A stretch of 45,296 nt of DNA from CAIXZV01 sp037446495 (GTDB lineage: Bacteria; Chloroflexota; Limnocylindria; Limnocylindrales; CSP1-4): the NCBI GenBank assembly GCA_037446495.1, contig JBBIIL010000019.1:1-45296 (forward strand), given 5' to 3'. The translations under genes and the position numbers were made by a program. Shown piece after piece: positions 1 through 7,594 of this stretch. Each line of letters opens with the position of its first letter. Position 1 is the stretch's first letter. Below the pieces are notes generated by a model, which was given only the letters and a program-made list of their open reading frames with translations, did no database searches and was not told the origin of the DNA.

Positions 1-513
1 GCCGTCCTTGCCGACCTTGTCCATCACCTCGGCGATGATCTCGCCGACCTCGGGGTCTGCCGCGGAGATGGCCGCGACGGCCGCGATCTGCTCGCGGGTC
101 TCGACCGGGCGGGCCGTCGACTTGATCTCGTCGACGATGGCGGCGACCGCGACCTCGATGCCCTTCTTGACGACCATCGGGTTGGCGCCGGCAGTGACGA
201 CCCGCAGGCCCTCAGCCACCATCGCCTGGCCCAGGACCACCGCGGTGGTGGTGCCGTCGCCGGCGACGTCGTCGGTCTTGGTCGCGACCTCCTTGAGGAG
301 CTGCGCGCCCATGTTCTCGAACGGGTCCTCGAGCTCGATGTCGCGAGCGATCGTGACGCCGTCGTTGGTGATGGTCGGCGCGCCGAACTTCTTGTCGAGC
401 ACGACGTTGCGGCCCTTGGGGCCGATCGTCACGCGGACCGCGTCGGCGAGGCGGTCGATGCCGCGCTTGAGCGAGCGACGAGCGGTCTCGTCGAAGATGA
501 GCTGCTTGGCCAA
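1..513 (-). CDS. groEL: Chaperonin GroEL (Hsp60), N-terminal part; gene runs off the window
   Basis: ATP-driven cytosolic folding chaperonin that forms the double-ring cage capped by GroES. The 171 visible codons are the N-terminal equatorial domain. The start reads MAKQLIFDETARRSLKRGI, followed by the nucleotide-binding stretches VTIGPKGRNVVLDKKFGAP, ITNDGVTIA and AGDGTTTA, all typical of the family. The start is TTG at 513, with GGAGG nine nt upstream. This is supported by the canonical MAKQ-like N-terminus and by no better start nearby. It lies 45 nt downstream of groES and shares its CIRCE-controlled promoter. The 3' part, including the apical domain and C-terminal tail, lies outside the window, so copy number and tail type (GGM or His-rich) cannot be judged. 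No frameshift is seen in the visible part. Confidence 0.97.
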   Translation of the reverse strand, partial: MAKQLIFDETARRSLKRGIDRLADAVRVTIGPKGRNVVLDKKFGAPTITNDGVTIARDIELEDPFENMGAQLLKEVATKTDDVAGDGTTTAVVLGQAMVAEGLRVVTAGANPMVVKKGIEVAVAAIVDEIKSTARPVETREQIAAVAAISAADPEVGEIIAEVMDKVGKDG

Positions 514-558
514 GTCTGGTTTCCTCCGGGAGCAACGGTCTGGGCTTACGGCCCGACG

Positions 559-867
559 TCAGTCCTCGACGATTGCGAGGATGTCCTTCTGGCTGACGAT
601 CAGCAGGTCGTCGCCATCCACCTTGAATTCGGTCCCCGCGTACTTCGCGTACAGGACCTTGTTGCCGACCGCGACGTCCATCGTCTCGCGGGACCCGTCC
701 TCGAGCACCTTGCCCGGGCCGGCGGCGATCACAACCCCCTCCTGGGGCTTCTCCTTCGCGGTGTCGGGCAGGACGATGCCCGACTTCGTCATCTCCTCAC
801 GAGGGGTCGGCTTGATGACGAGACGGTCGCCCAGCGGGCGGAGCTTCATCGAAGAAGCGCTTGCCAA
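559..867 (-). CDS. groES: Co-chaperonin GroES (Hsp10)
   Basis: Heptameric lid of the GroEL cage. The protein has KLRPLGDRLVIKP at the N-terminus, a mobile-loop region (MTKSGIVLPDTAKEKPQ) and the closing strand DLLIVSQKDILAIVED. It is 96 residues from the internal ATG (849) or 102 from TTG (867). I chose TTG at 867 because AGGAGG (876-881) is eight nt away from it. The ATG at 849 has no SD, and the neighbouring groEL also uses TTG. The ATG start remains possible and would remove six residues (MASASS). It is the first gene of the groES-groEL operon, repressed by HrcA at the CIRCE element about 190 nt upstream. Confidence 0.95.
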   Translation of the reverse strand: MASASSMKLRPLGDRLVIKPTPREEMTKSGIVLPDTAKEKPQEGVVIAAGPGKVLEDGSRETMDVAVGNKVLYAKYAGTEFKVDGDDLLIVSQKDILAIVED

Positions 868-1058
868 GGTGCATTCCTCCTCTGGCGACAACGCTGCCGC
901 CAATGGACTGGTGACTGCTGTGCGGTCGGGGAGCCGGGTTGGGCGCTCCGCACCGCCCTCAACGCGGGTGCCGCCGCGGGTCGCGGGCCTGGCCCGATCG
1001 TGCCGTTCGGCGCCCCAGCGGGGCTGTTCCGAGGCCGTGGCCAGCGTCGCCGCCTGCT
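868..1058 (-). other. Untranslated leader of groES
   Basis: About 190 nt lie between the CIRCE element and the groES start. I see no convincing gene in it; the long open frames here have no SD and no recognisable motif. The only clear element is the SD AGGAGG at 876-881. Such a long leader is unusual, because CIRCE often sits close to the start codon. Confidence 0.5.
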
Positions 1059-1085
1059 TTAGCACTCTCCCGTCGAGAGTGCCAA
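1059..1085 (-). promoter_or_regulatory. CIRCE operator (HrcA binding site)
   Basis: On the plus strand the element reads TTAGCACTC, nine spacer bases, then GAGTGCCAA. This matches the CIRCE consensus TTAGCACTC-N9-GAGTGCTAA at 17 of 18 arm positions. It begins immediately downstream of the -10 box, so it covers the expected transcription start. HrcA binds CIRCE and represses groESL until heat shock; no hrcA gene is in this window. Confidence 0.96.
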
Positions 1086-1086
1086 C

Positions 1087-1115
1087 AATCTAACCGAGTG
1101 CTCGCAGCCTGTCAA
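1087..1115 (-). promoter_or_regulatory. Sigma-A type promoter of groESL
   Basis: On the minus strand there is a perfect -35 TTGACA (1110-1115), a 17-nt spacer and a -10 TAGATT (1087-1092). CIRCE follows directly. Few sites in this GC-rich window match the consensus this well. Confidence 0.92.
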
Positions 1116-1161
1116 TCGCGGGTGCCAGGACCGCGACGGCGACCGCCGAGCCGCGTGCTCG

Positions 1162-1998
1162 TCAGCGCGGCAGCGTCCGAGGGAACGTGGCGTCGTAGGC
1201 CGCGACCAGCGCATCGCCGAACGCGTCGAGGCCGTCCCCCCCCACCCCGCGGCGCTCGGCGGCCCAGCGAGCGGTGATCGCGACGAACTCGGGCGCGTTG
1301 CGGTGTCGCGGCGCGCCGGGCGGCGAGAGGAACGGAGCGTCGGTCTCCACCAGCAGGCGCTCGGCGGGAACGAGCGCCACAGCGTCCGCCGACGCCTCCT
1401 CGCCGCGCCGGAACACGAGGCCCGAGAACGAGACCGCGAGCCCCATGGCCACGACCTCCTGCGCATAGTCCAGCGGTCCGGAGAACGAGTGGATCACCGC
1501 CGCGGGCCGCCCGCCGAAGGCCTCGTGCGCCGCCGCGCCGTCGAACCCCGCCGCCCGGAGCTCGCGCACCAGGGCGTCCTGCGCGTCGCGCTCGCCCGCG
1601 CGTGAGCGGCAGTGCAGGATCGCCGGCTTGCCCGTCGCGACCGCGAGCGCCAGGTTCGCGCGCAGGTTGTCGAGCTGGACCTCCCAGGGGCTGAACATCC
1701 GGTCCGAGTCGAGGCCGGTCTCGCCGATCGCCACCACCCGCTCGTCGCGCGCCCACGACTCGACGTCGCCCCACTCGGCAGGCGTCACCTTGGCCGCGTC
1801 GTGCGGGTGGACGCCCACCGCCGCGTCGAGGAACGGCCGCCGCGCCGCCAGCTCGAGCGCGCGTTCCGAGGAGCGGTGGTTCCAGCCCGGCACCAGGACC
1901 CGCTCGACGCCCGCCAGCCGGGCGCCGCCGATGACGAGGTCCACGTCCGCGTCGAAGCGGTCGGCGTTGAGGTGCCCGTGGGAATCGACGAGTCGCAC
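1162..1998 (-). CDS. tatD: TatD family metal-dependent hydrolase (DNase)
   Basis: TIM-barrel metallohydrolase of the TatD/YcfH family, whose members show 3'-5' exonuclease or DNase activity. The metal ligands are visible in order: DSHGHL (H7 and H9), GVHPHD, GETGLD (E93), ILHCRSR (H129), HSFSG (H170) and VETDAPFLSP (D220). The 278-residue length is close to the usual 255-270. The start is GTG at 1998, 15 nt after the stop of the DinB-fold gene, which makes it the last gene of the purA-to-tatD run. A metG-tatD neighbourhood is common in bacteria, and the two are adjacent here apart from the inserted DinB-fold gene. The substrate cannot be told from sequence. Confidence 0.93.
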   Translation of the reverse strand: MRLVDSHGHLNADRFDADVDLVIGGARLAGVERVLVPGWNHRSSERALELAARRPFLDAAVGVHPHDAAKVTPAEWGDVESWARDERVVAIGETGLDSDRMFSPWEVQLDNLRANLALAVATGKPAILHCRSRAGERDAQDALVRELRAAGFDGAAAHEAFGGRPAAVIHSFSGPLDYAQEVVAMGLAVSFSGLVFRRGEEASADAVALVPAERLLVETDAPFLSPPGAPRHRNAPEFVAITARWAAERRGVGGDGLDAFGDALVAAYDATFPRTLPR

Positions 1999-2013
1999 CG
2001 GTGAGGCTGGGCG

Positions 2014-2463
2014 CTAGCGCCCGAGGGCGCGGCTGATCTGGCCGATGTGGTCCCGGCGGTGCGGGAAGCGCTCGAACCAGCGTGAGCCGTCCCTGTCGCG
2101 CGCGGCGTCGAGCGCCTCGCCCGCGAGGTCCGCGGTGTAGGCGTCCACGGCGTCGGCGGCGTCGAGCACCAGCTGCACCGAAGCCCGCGGCGGGAGGGCG
2201 CGCCACGTGGTGGCCAGGGCCTCATTCGCGCGGTTGGTGACCTCGTTGTCGGCGGCGGGCGGCGCGAGGTTCCCCTGCTCGGCGGCGTAGACCCAGCGCG
2301 CCATGTGCCACTCGTCCCAGAAGGCGAGGTGGGCGAGTGCCATCGACACGGTCCAGCCCCCGCCGAGGTCCGTGGCGAGGTCCGCGTCCGACAGGGTCTC
2401 GACGATCGCGCGCAGGTCCGCCGTGGCGGCCTGGTTCGCCTCGATGAACGCGCGGTCCGTCAT
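2014..2463 (-). CDS. DinB-fold (DinB/MDMPI superfamily) protein
   Basis: A 149-residue four-helix-bundle protein of the DinB / mycothiol-dependent maleylpyruvate isomerase superfamily. Three histidines match the family's metal-binding triad: H45 in MALAHLAFWDEW, and H135 and H139 in FPHRRDHIGQI. Members include damage-inducible proteins and thiol-dependent transferases, and the substrate of this one is unknown. Its ATG overlaps the metG stop as ATGA (2460-2463), so it is probably translationally coupled to metG. Its position between metG and tatD is not explained by any pathway I know. The family call is good but the function is open. Confidence 0.85.
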   Translation of the reverse strand: MTDRAFIEANQAATADLRAIVETLSDADLATDLGGGWTVSMALAHLAFWDEWHMARWVYAAEQGNLAPPAADNEVTNRANEALATTWRALPPRASVQLVLDAADAVDAYTADLAGEALDAARDRDGSRWFERFPHRRDHIGQISRALGR

Positions 2464-4103
2464 GCGGGCTCCTCCATGGCTTCGGCCTCGGCACGCGGGA
2501 ACAGCGGCGAGGGGGTGTCGGTGACGCGGCCCGGGCGGGGCTGACCACCCCACGTGAGCCGGTCGAGCAGGGCGGGTCCGCCGTTGCCGTCGGCGGCGTA
2601 CTCGTATGGGTAGCCGAGCTGCTCGAGCACGCGCGGAGCGGCGCCGGGCATGAACGGCGCAGCCGCGAGACCGATCAGCCGGCACGCCTCCACCAGGTCG
2701 CCCAGCACGGAGCGGAGCTTCGCCTCGGCGCCGGCATCGCCGGCCTTCGAGAGCTTCGCGAGCGTCCAGGGCTGCGCCTCGTCCACGGCCTTGTTCGCCG
2801 CGCCGACGAAGTCCCACAGCGCGGTCAGCGCGTCGTGGAGGAGGTAGCCGTCGAGCTTGGCGCGATAGCCGGCGAGGGCCCCGGACCACGTCTGCGCCAG
2901 TGGCGCCTCCGTGGCATCCCGCGGCTCGGGGCGCTCGCCGCCGAGGTAACGGTTGACCATCGACACCGTGCGGTTCACGAGGTTGCCGAAGTCGTTGGCG
3001 AGGTCCGCGTTGTAGCGGCGGACGAAGCTGTCCCACGACACGTCGGTGTCCTTGTCGAAGGCCACCTCGGCGAGCGTCACGTACCGGGCGGCGTCGGCCC
3101 CGAAGGCCTGGACCACCGCGTGCGGGTCGAGGAAGTTGCCGCGGCTCTTGCTCATCCGCTCGCCGGCCACGAGCAGCCAGCCGTGGACCCACACGTGCTC
3201 GGGCGCCTCGAGGCCCGCCGACCACAGCATCGCGGGCCAGAAGATGGTGTGGAACCGCGCGATGTCCTTGCCGATCACGTGCAGGTCGGCCGGCCACCAC
3301 GTCGCGAACGAGGCCATGTCGTCGGGGAAGCCGGCGCCGGTGATGTAGTTGATCAGCGCGTCGTACCAGACGTAGATCGTGCCGGCCTCGGGATCCCAGG
3401 AGCCGTCCTCGCGCTGGGCCGACTCGCCGTTCTCCGCGATCGGGAACGGGATGCCCCAGCTGGCGCCGGCCCGGCTGATCGAGAAGTCCTGGAGGCCCTG
3501 GCGGATAAAGCCCAGCATCTCGTTGCGCCGGTAGTCGGGCTGGACGAAGTCGGGGTGCGCCTCGTACCAGTCGAGCAGGCGCTGCTGGTAGGCCGACAGG
3601 CGGAAGAACCAGTTGCGCTCGGTGAGGTACTGGAGCGCCACGTCGGGGTGGTTGGGGCACTGCATGCCCTTCGCGGTCTCGTACAGGTCGGACGGCGCCT
3701 TGAAGCCCTCGTTGGGGCAGTACCAGCCCTCGTACGTGTCGAGGTAAATGTCACCGTTGGCGTAGGCCCGCCGGACCATCTCCTGCGCGGAGCGGTAGTG
3801 GTCCGGGTCCGTGGTGCGGATGAACCGGTCCGGGCTGATCAGCAGCGCGTCCTCGGCCGAGTGGAACAGCGCCACCTTCTCGTCCACGAACGCGCGCGGG
3901 GTCTTGCCCTGGGCGGCCGCCGACTGCGCGATGTTCACCGAGTGCTCGTCGGTGCCGGTGAGGAATTTCGTGTCATCGCCCAGCATCCGGTGCCACCGGG
4001 CGATCACGTCCGCGCCGATGACCTCGTACACGGTGTGGAGGCCGGGCGCGTTGTTCGCATACGCGATGGCAGTGGTCAGGTAGAAGCGGCGGCGATCGGA
4101 CAT
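2460..4103 (-). CDS. metG: Methionyl-tRNA synthetase with an altered HIGH signature
   Basis: Class I aminoacyl-tRNA synthetase that charges tRNA-Met. It has 547 residues and no C-terminal dimerisation domain of the EMAP II/Arc1p type. Recognisable parts are ARWHRMLG and FLTGTDEHS (31-55), a small zinc-knuckle-like insert with C129, C149 and H152, RNWFFRLSAYQ (163-173), the catalytic-core stretch WYDALINYITG (246-256), the KMSKS loop as RMSKSRGN (316-323), and an anticodon-binding helical domain (from about 355). The canonical HIGH tetrapeptide after Asn-x-x-Pro is replaced by GLHT (21-24). The start is ATG 4103, with no strong SD. It lies 62 nt after purNH and overlaps the DinB-fold gene by 4 nt. 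Confidence 0.95.
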   Translation of the reverse strand: MSDRRRFYLTTAIAYANNAPGLHTVYEVIGADVIARWHRMLGDDTKFLTGTDEHSVNIAQSAAAQGKTPRAFVDEKVALFHSAEDALLISPDRFIRTTDPDHYRSAQEMVRRAYANGDIYLDTYEGWYCPNEGFKAPSDLYETAKGMQCPNHPDVALQYLTERNWFFRLSAYQQRLLDWYEAHPDFVQPDYRRNEMLGFIRQGLQDFSISRAGASWGIPFPIAENGESAQREDGSWDPEAGTIYVWYDALINYITGAGFPDDMASFATWWPADLHVIGKDIARFHTIFWPAMLWSAGLEAPEHVWVHGWLLVAGERMSKSRGNFLDPHAVVQAFGADAARYVTLAEVAFDKDTDVSWDSFVRRYNADLANDFGNLVNRTVSMVNRYLGGERPEPRDATEAPLAQTWSGALAGYRAKLDGYLLHDALTALWDFVGAANKAVDEAQPWTLAKLSKAGDAGAEAKLRSVLGDLVEACRLIGLAAAPFMPGAAPRVLEQLGYPYEYAADGNGGPALLDRLTWGGQPRPGRVTDTPSPLFPRAEAEAMEEPA

Positions 4104-4165
4104 GGTCCGGCGATGGTAGCAGCGCGCTCGTGCGCCACGCGACGCGCGACGCTCCCGGCCGCCCG

Positions 4166-6436
4166 TCAGTGGCGGAAGTGGCGCTTCCCCGTGATCATCA
4201 TTGCGGCGTCGGCCCCCTCGACCAGGGCGAGCACCTCGGCGTCGCGGATGGAGCCGCCGGGCTGCACGATGGCGGTGACGCCGGCGTCGAGCAGCACCGT
4301 CGGGCCGTCGGGGAACGGGAAGAACGCGTCCGAGGCCGCGACTGCACCGGCCGCTCCGCCATGCTCCGCCTGGAATGCCCGCGCCTTGTCCACGGCCTGC
4401 CGGCACGCGTCGACGCGGGACACCTGCCCCGAGCCGAGGCCCACGAGCATTCCATCGCGGACGAGGACGATGGCGTTGGACACCACGCCGCGGCACAGGC
4501 GCCAGGCGAGGTCGAGATCGGCGAGCTCCCGCCCGCTGGGCTGGCGGGGGGTGACGCAGACCCACTCGGCCGGGTCGTCCGGCAGGCTGTCGGGCGCTGT
4601 GACCAGGACGGCGCCACCGGCCGACCGCAGCGACCCGAGGTCGTCAACCCGGTTGAGCCCACGCGGGGTTCGCCCGGAGTGGTCGGCCGAGGCGTCGATC
4701 GACGGGTCCACGACGAGCCGCAGGTTCGGCTTGGCGGCGAGCACCTCGCGCGCGCCCCCGTCGAACGCGGGAGCCACGACGACCTCGAGGAAGATCGACA
4801 CCAGGCGCTCGGCCAGCGCGCGGTCCACGGAGCCGGTGACCGCAACGACGCCGCCGTAGGCGGACACCGGGTCGCCGGCGTAGGCCGCGTCCCAGGCCTC
4901 GAGCAGCGTCGGGCGCTCGGCCGCGCCGCACGGGTTCGTGTGCTTGCAGATGACCACGGCCGGGCCGCGCATCAGCCGGGCGAGCGAGGCAGCCCCCGAC
5001 GCATCAAGCACGTTGTTGTACGAGAGCGCCTTGCCCTGGAGCGGCGGCTCGCCGACGGCGAACGGCCCCTCGCCGGGCGTGGGCTCGCGGTCCGTGCGGC
5101 GGTAGCGGGCCGCGGGCTGGTGCGGGTTCTCGCCGTAGCGCAGCGTCTCGACCTTCTCGAGCGAGATGGTCAGGCTGGTCGGATAGGGGTCCGCGGACGT
5201 GGGCAGGCCGGCTTCGTCGGGCAGCTCCACACCCGCATCGAACATTCGCCCCGGCAGCTCCGCGGCGATCCGCGCGTCGTAAGCAGCCGTGTGGCGGAAC
5301 GCCTCCACCGCGAGCGCCGCGCGCAGCCCGAGCGGGACCTCGTCGTGCTCGTCGAGCGCCGCCAAGACCGAGTCGTACCGGGCGGGCGAGGTCACGATCG
5401 CCACCGACGCGTGGTTCTTGGCGGCGGCGCGGACCATCGACGGCCCGCCGATGTCGATCTCCTCGACCAGCTCGTCGAACGTGATGCCGGGCCGGCGGGC
5501 GGCGGCGGCGAACGGGTAGAGGTTGACCACGGCGAGGTCGAACGGCGCGATCCCGAAGGCGGCCAGCGTCTGCCGGTGGTCGGCGCGCCGGCGGTCCGCC
5601 AGCAGCCCGGCGTGGACGCGCGGGTGGAGCGTCTTGACCCGCCCGTCGAGCATCTCGGGGGACCCGGTCACGGCCGCCACGTCGGTCACGGGCAGGCCGG
5701 CGTCCCGGAGCGCGCGCGCGGATCCGCCGGTGGACACCAGTTCCCAGCCGCGTGCGACCAGGCCCCGGCCAAGCTCGACCAGGCCGGTCTTGTCGTACAC
5801 CGAGAGCAGGGCGCGCCTCGGCTTCGGCACCCGGGCGTCCATCGCGGCCGGGTCGATCGTCGCCCGACGCGCGCCGGGCGCCACCGAGAGCGCGCCCGCG
5901 AGCAGGCCTGCCACCGCCATGGGCACCAGGCGGTGCTCGACGGGGTGGATCCGGGCGAGCAGCGTGTCCGCGGTGTCGCCCGCGAGGACCGGCACGGCTT
6001 CCTGCACCACGATCGGCCCGCCGTCGAGCGTTCTGTCCACCAGGTGGACCGTCACGCCGGTCACCGCCACCCCGGCAGCCAAGGCGTCACGTGCGCCGTG
6101 GAGGCCCGGGAACGACGGCAGCAGCGACGGGTGCACGTTGAGGATGCGCCCGCCGAAGGCGGCGAGGACACGCGGGCCGACCAGCCGCAGATAGCCCGCG
6201 AGGACGACGACGTCCGGCGCGACGGCCGTGAGCGCCTCCGCGAGGATCTCGTCGTCCCCGCGCGGCACCAGGACCGCGTCGATGCCCTGGTCCGCCGCCC
6301 ATCGGAGGCCGTCGCACGGCCGGTCTGAGAACACCAGGACGATCTCGCCGCCGAGCTCGCCGCGCCCGGCCGCCGCCGCCAGCGCCCGCAGATTCGACCC
6401 CGCCCCGGAAACCCCGACTGCAATCCTGCCGCTCAC
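4166..6436 (-). CDS. purNH: Fused GAR transformylase and AICAR transformylase/IMP cyclohydrolase (PurN-PurH)
   Basis: One uninterrupted 756-residue frame joins two 10-formyl-THF enzymes of purine synthesis. Residues 1-200 are PurN (GAR to FGAR), with ILNVHPSLLPSFPG and LDGGPIVVQ. N100, H102 and D138 have the same spacing as E. coli N106, H108 and D144. From about 207 it is PurH: an IMP cyclohydrolase/MGS-like domain (ALLSVYDKTGL, STGGSARAL, GRVKTLHPRVHAGLL), then an AICAR transformylase domain (LRYGENPHQ, KHTNPCG at 498-504, and the C-terminal GKRHFRH). The junction has almost no linker. The start is GTG 6436, overlapping the purM stop as GTGA. In most bacteria purN and purH are separate, often adjacent, genes. 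Confidence 0.95.
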   Translation of the reverse strand: MSGRIAVGVSGAGSNLRALAAAAGRGELGGEIVLVFSDRPCDGLRWAADQGIDAVLVPRGDDEILAEALTAVAPDVVVLAGYLRLVGPRVLAAFGGRILNVHPSLLPSFPGLHGARDALAAGVAVTGVTVHLVDRTLDGGPIVVQEAVPVLAGDTADTLLARIHPVEHRLVPMAVAGLLAGALSVAPGARRATIDPAAMDARVPKPRRALLSVYDKTGLVELGRGLVARGWELVSTGGSARALRDAGLPVTDVAAVTGSPEMLDGRVKTLHPRVHAGLLADRRRADHRQTLAAFGIAPFDLAVVNLYPFAAAARRPGITFDELVEEIDIGGPSMVRAAAKNHASVAIVTSPARYDSVLAALDEHDEVPLGLRAALAVEAFRHTAAYDARIAAELPGRMFDAGVELPDEAGLPTSADPYPTSLTISLEKVETLRYGENPHQPAARYRRTDREPTPGEGPFAVGEPPLQGKALSYNNVLDASGAASLARLMRGPAVVICKHTNPCGAAERPTLLEAWDAAYAGDPVSAYGGVVAVTGSVDRALAERLVSIFLEVVVAPAFDGGAREVLAAKPNLRLVVDPSIDASADHSGRTPRGLNRVDDLGSLRSAGGAVLVTAPDSLPDDPAEWVCVTPRQPSGRELADLDLAWRLCRGVVSNAIVLVRDGMLVGLGSGQVSRVDACRQAVDKARAFQAEHGGAAGAVAASDAFFPFPDGPTVLLDAGVTAIVQPGGSIRDAEVLALVEGADAAMMITGKRHFRH

Positions 6437-7578
6437 GCGCCCCTCGCCTCCTCGACGTACCGTCGGCCGCCGACGGCCGCCGCCTCGACCACATCGCCGA
6501 TGACCCACGCCGGCACGCCCCGCGACCGGGCGATCTCGACCGTCGGGCCCGCCGCGCCGGCCGGGACCACGAGCGCCATGCCGATCCCGGCGTTGAACGT
6601 TGCGCGCTGCTGCTCGCCCGAGAGGAGCGCGAAGGACGAGACGAGGCGGATCACCGATGGGACCGGCCAGGCGTCGGGGTTGATCCGCGCGGCCAGGTGC
6701 GCCGGGATCGCGCGCGGGACGTTGCCCACGACGCCGCCGCCCGTGATGTGCGCGATGCCGCGAACGTCGTGGCCCGCAGCGCTCAGCTCGGCGCGGATCG
6801 CGAGCACGTCACGGGCGTAGACGCGCGTTGGCGTGAGCAGGATGTCGCCCAGCGTGGCGTCGATGAGCCCGGGCTCCACCAGCAGCTCGGCGCCGGAGAG
6901 GCTGCAGCCGAAGGCCCGGCACGCGGCGCCCCCGTACGGCACGTCGAGATCCAGCCGCGCATCCGCGACCACCTTGCGCACGAGCGAGTAGCCGTTGGCG
7001 TGCAGCCCCGACGAGGCGAGGCCGACGATCGCGTCTCCCGGGCGCGCGGCCGTGCCGTCGAGCAGCCGTGACCGCTCCCCCACCCCCATGGCGAAGCCCG
7101 CGAGGTCGAACTCGTCGGGGTCCATCACGCCCGGGTGCTCGGCTGTCTCGCCGCCGACGAGCGCCGCGCCAGCCTGGCGACAGCCCTCCGCGATGCCGGC
7201 GACCAGACTCGCCACCCGCTCGGGCACGAGCCGCCCGACCGCGATGTAGTCGAGGAAGGCGACGGGCTCGGCGCCGGTGCACACCACGTCGTCGGCGCAC
7301 ATGGCCACCAGGTCGATGCCGATCGTGTCCAGCCGGCCCATCGCGGACGCGACCGCGGTCTTCGTCCCCACGCCGTCCGTGGACGACACGATGACCGGCT
7401 CGCGGTACCCGGCCGGGATCGTGAAGGCGGAGCCGAAGCCGCCGAGGCCGCCGAGGACCTCGGGGCGCCTGGTGGACGCCACCGACGCCCGCATCAGCTC
7501 CACCGCGCGGTCGCCCGCCGCCACGTCGACGCCGGACGCGGCGTACGCGCTCCGGTCCGCGGCGGTCTTGCCGGTCAC
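6433..7578 (-). CDS. purM: Phosphoribosylformylglycinamidine cyclo-ligase (AIR synthetase)
   Basis: Makes aminoimidazole ribonucleotide from FGAM with ATP, step five of purine synthesis. The 381-residue protein has AYAASGVDVAAGDRAVELM, the nucleotide-binding STDGVGTKTAVA, GGETAEHPGVM, SSGLHANGYSLVRKV and HITGGGVVGNVPRAIP, all PurM hallmarks. The start is GTG 7578 with GGAGA about seven nt upstream. The gap to purF is 16 nt, and the stop overlaps purNH. An upstream in-frame extension exists but shows no PurM homology. Confidence 0.96.
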   Translation of the reverse strand: MTGKTAADRSAYAASGVDVAAGDRAVELMRASVASTRRPEVLGGLGGFGSAFTIPAGYREPVIVSSTDGVGTKTAVASAMGRLDTIGIDLVAMCADDVVCTGAEPVAFLDYIAVGRLVPERVASLVAGIAEGCRQAGAALVGGETAEHPGVMDPDEFDLAGFAMGVGERSRLLDGTAARPGDAIVGLASSGLHANGYSLVRKVVADARLDLDVPYGGAACRAFGCSLSGAELLVEPGLIDATLGDILLTPTRVYARDVLAIRAELSAAGHDVRGIAHITGGGVVGNVPRAIPAHLAARINPDAWPVPSVIRLVSSFALLSGEQQRATFNAGIGMALVVPAGAAGPTVEIARSRGVPAWVIGDVVEAAAVGGRRYVEEARGA

Positions 7579-7594
7579 CGGGCCGTCTCCACGC

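Noticed and set aside
2835..4859. 674-codon open frame opposite metG and purNH
   Set aside because: It spans two well-supported genes on the other strand and has no recognisable domain.
4130..6328. 732-codon open frame opposite purNH
   Set aside because: It is the GC-rich mirror of a gene with full motif support. It has no SD, no known motif and an Arg/Gly/His-rich composition.
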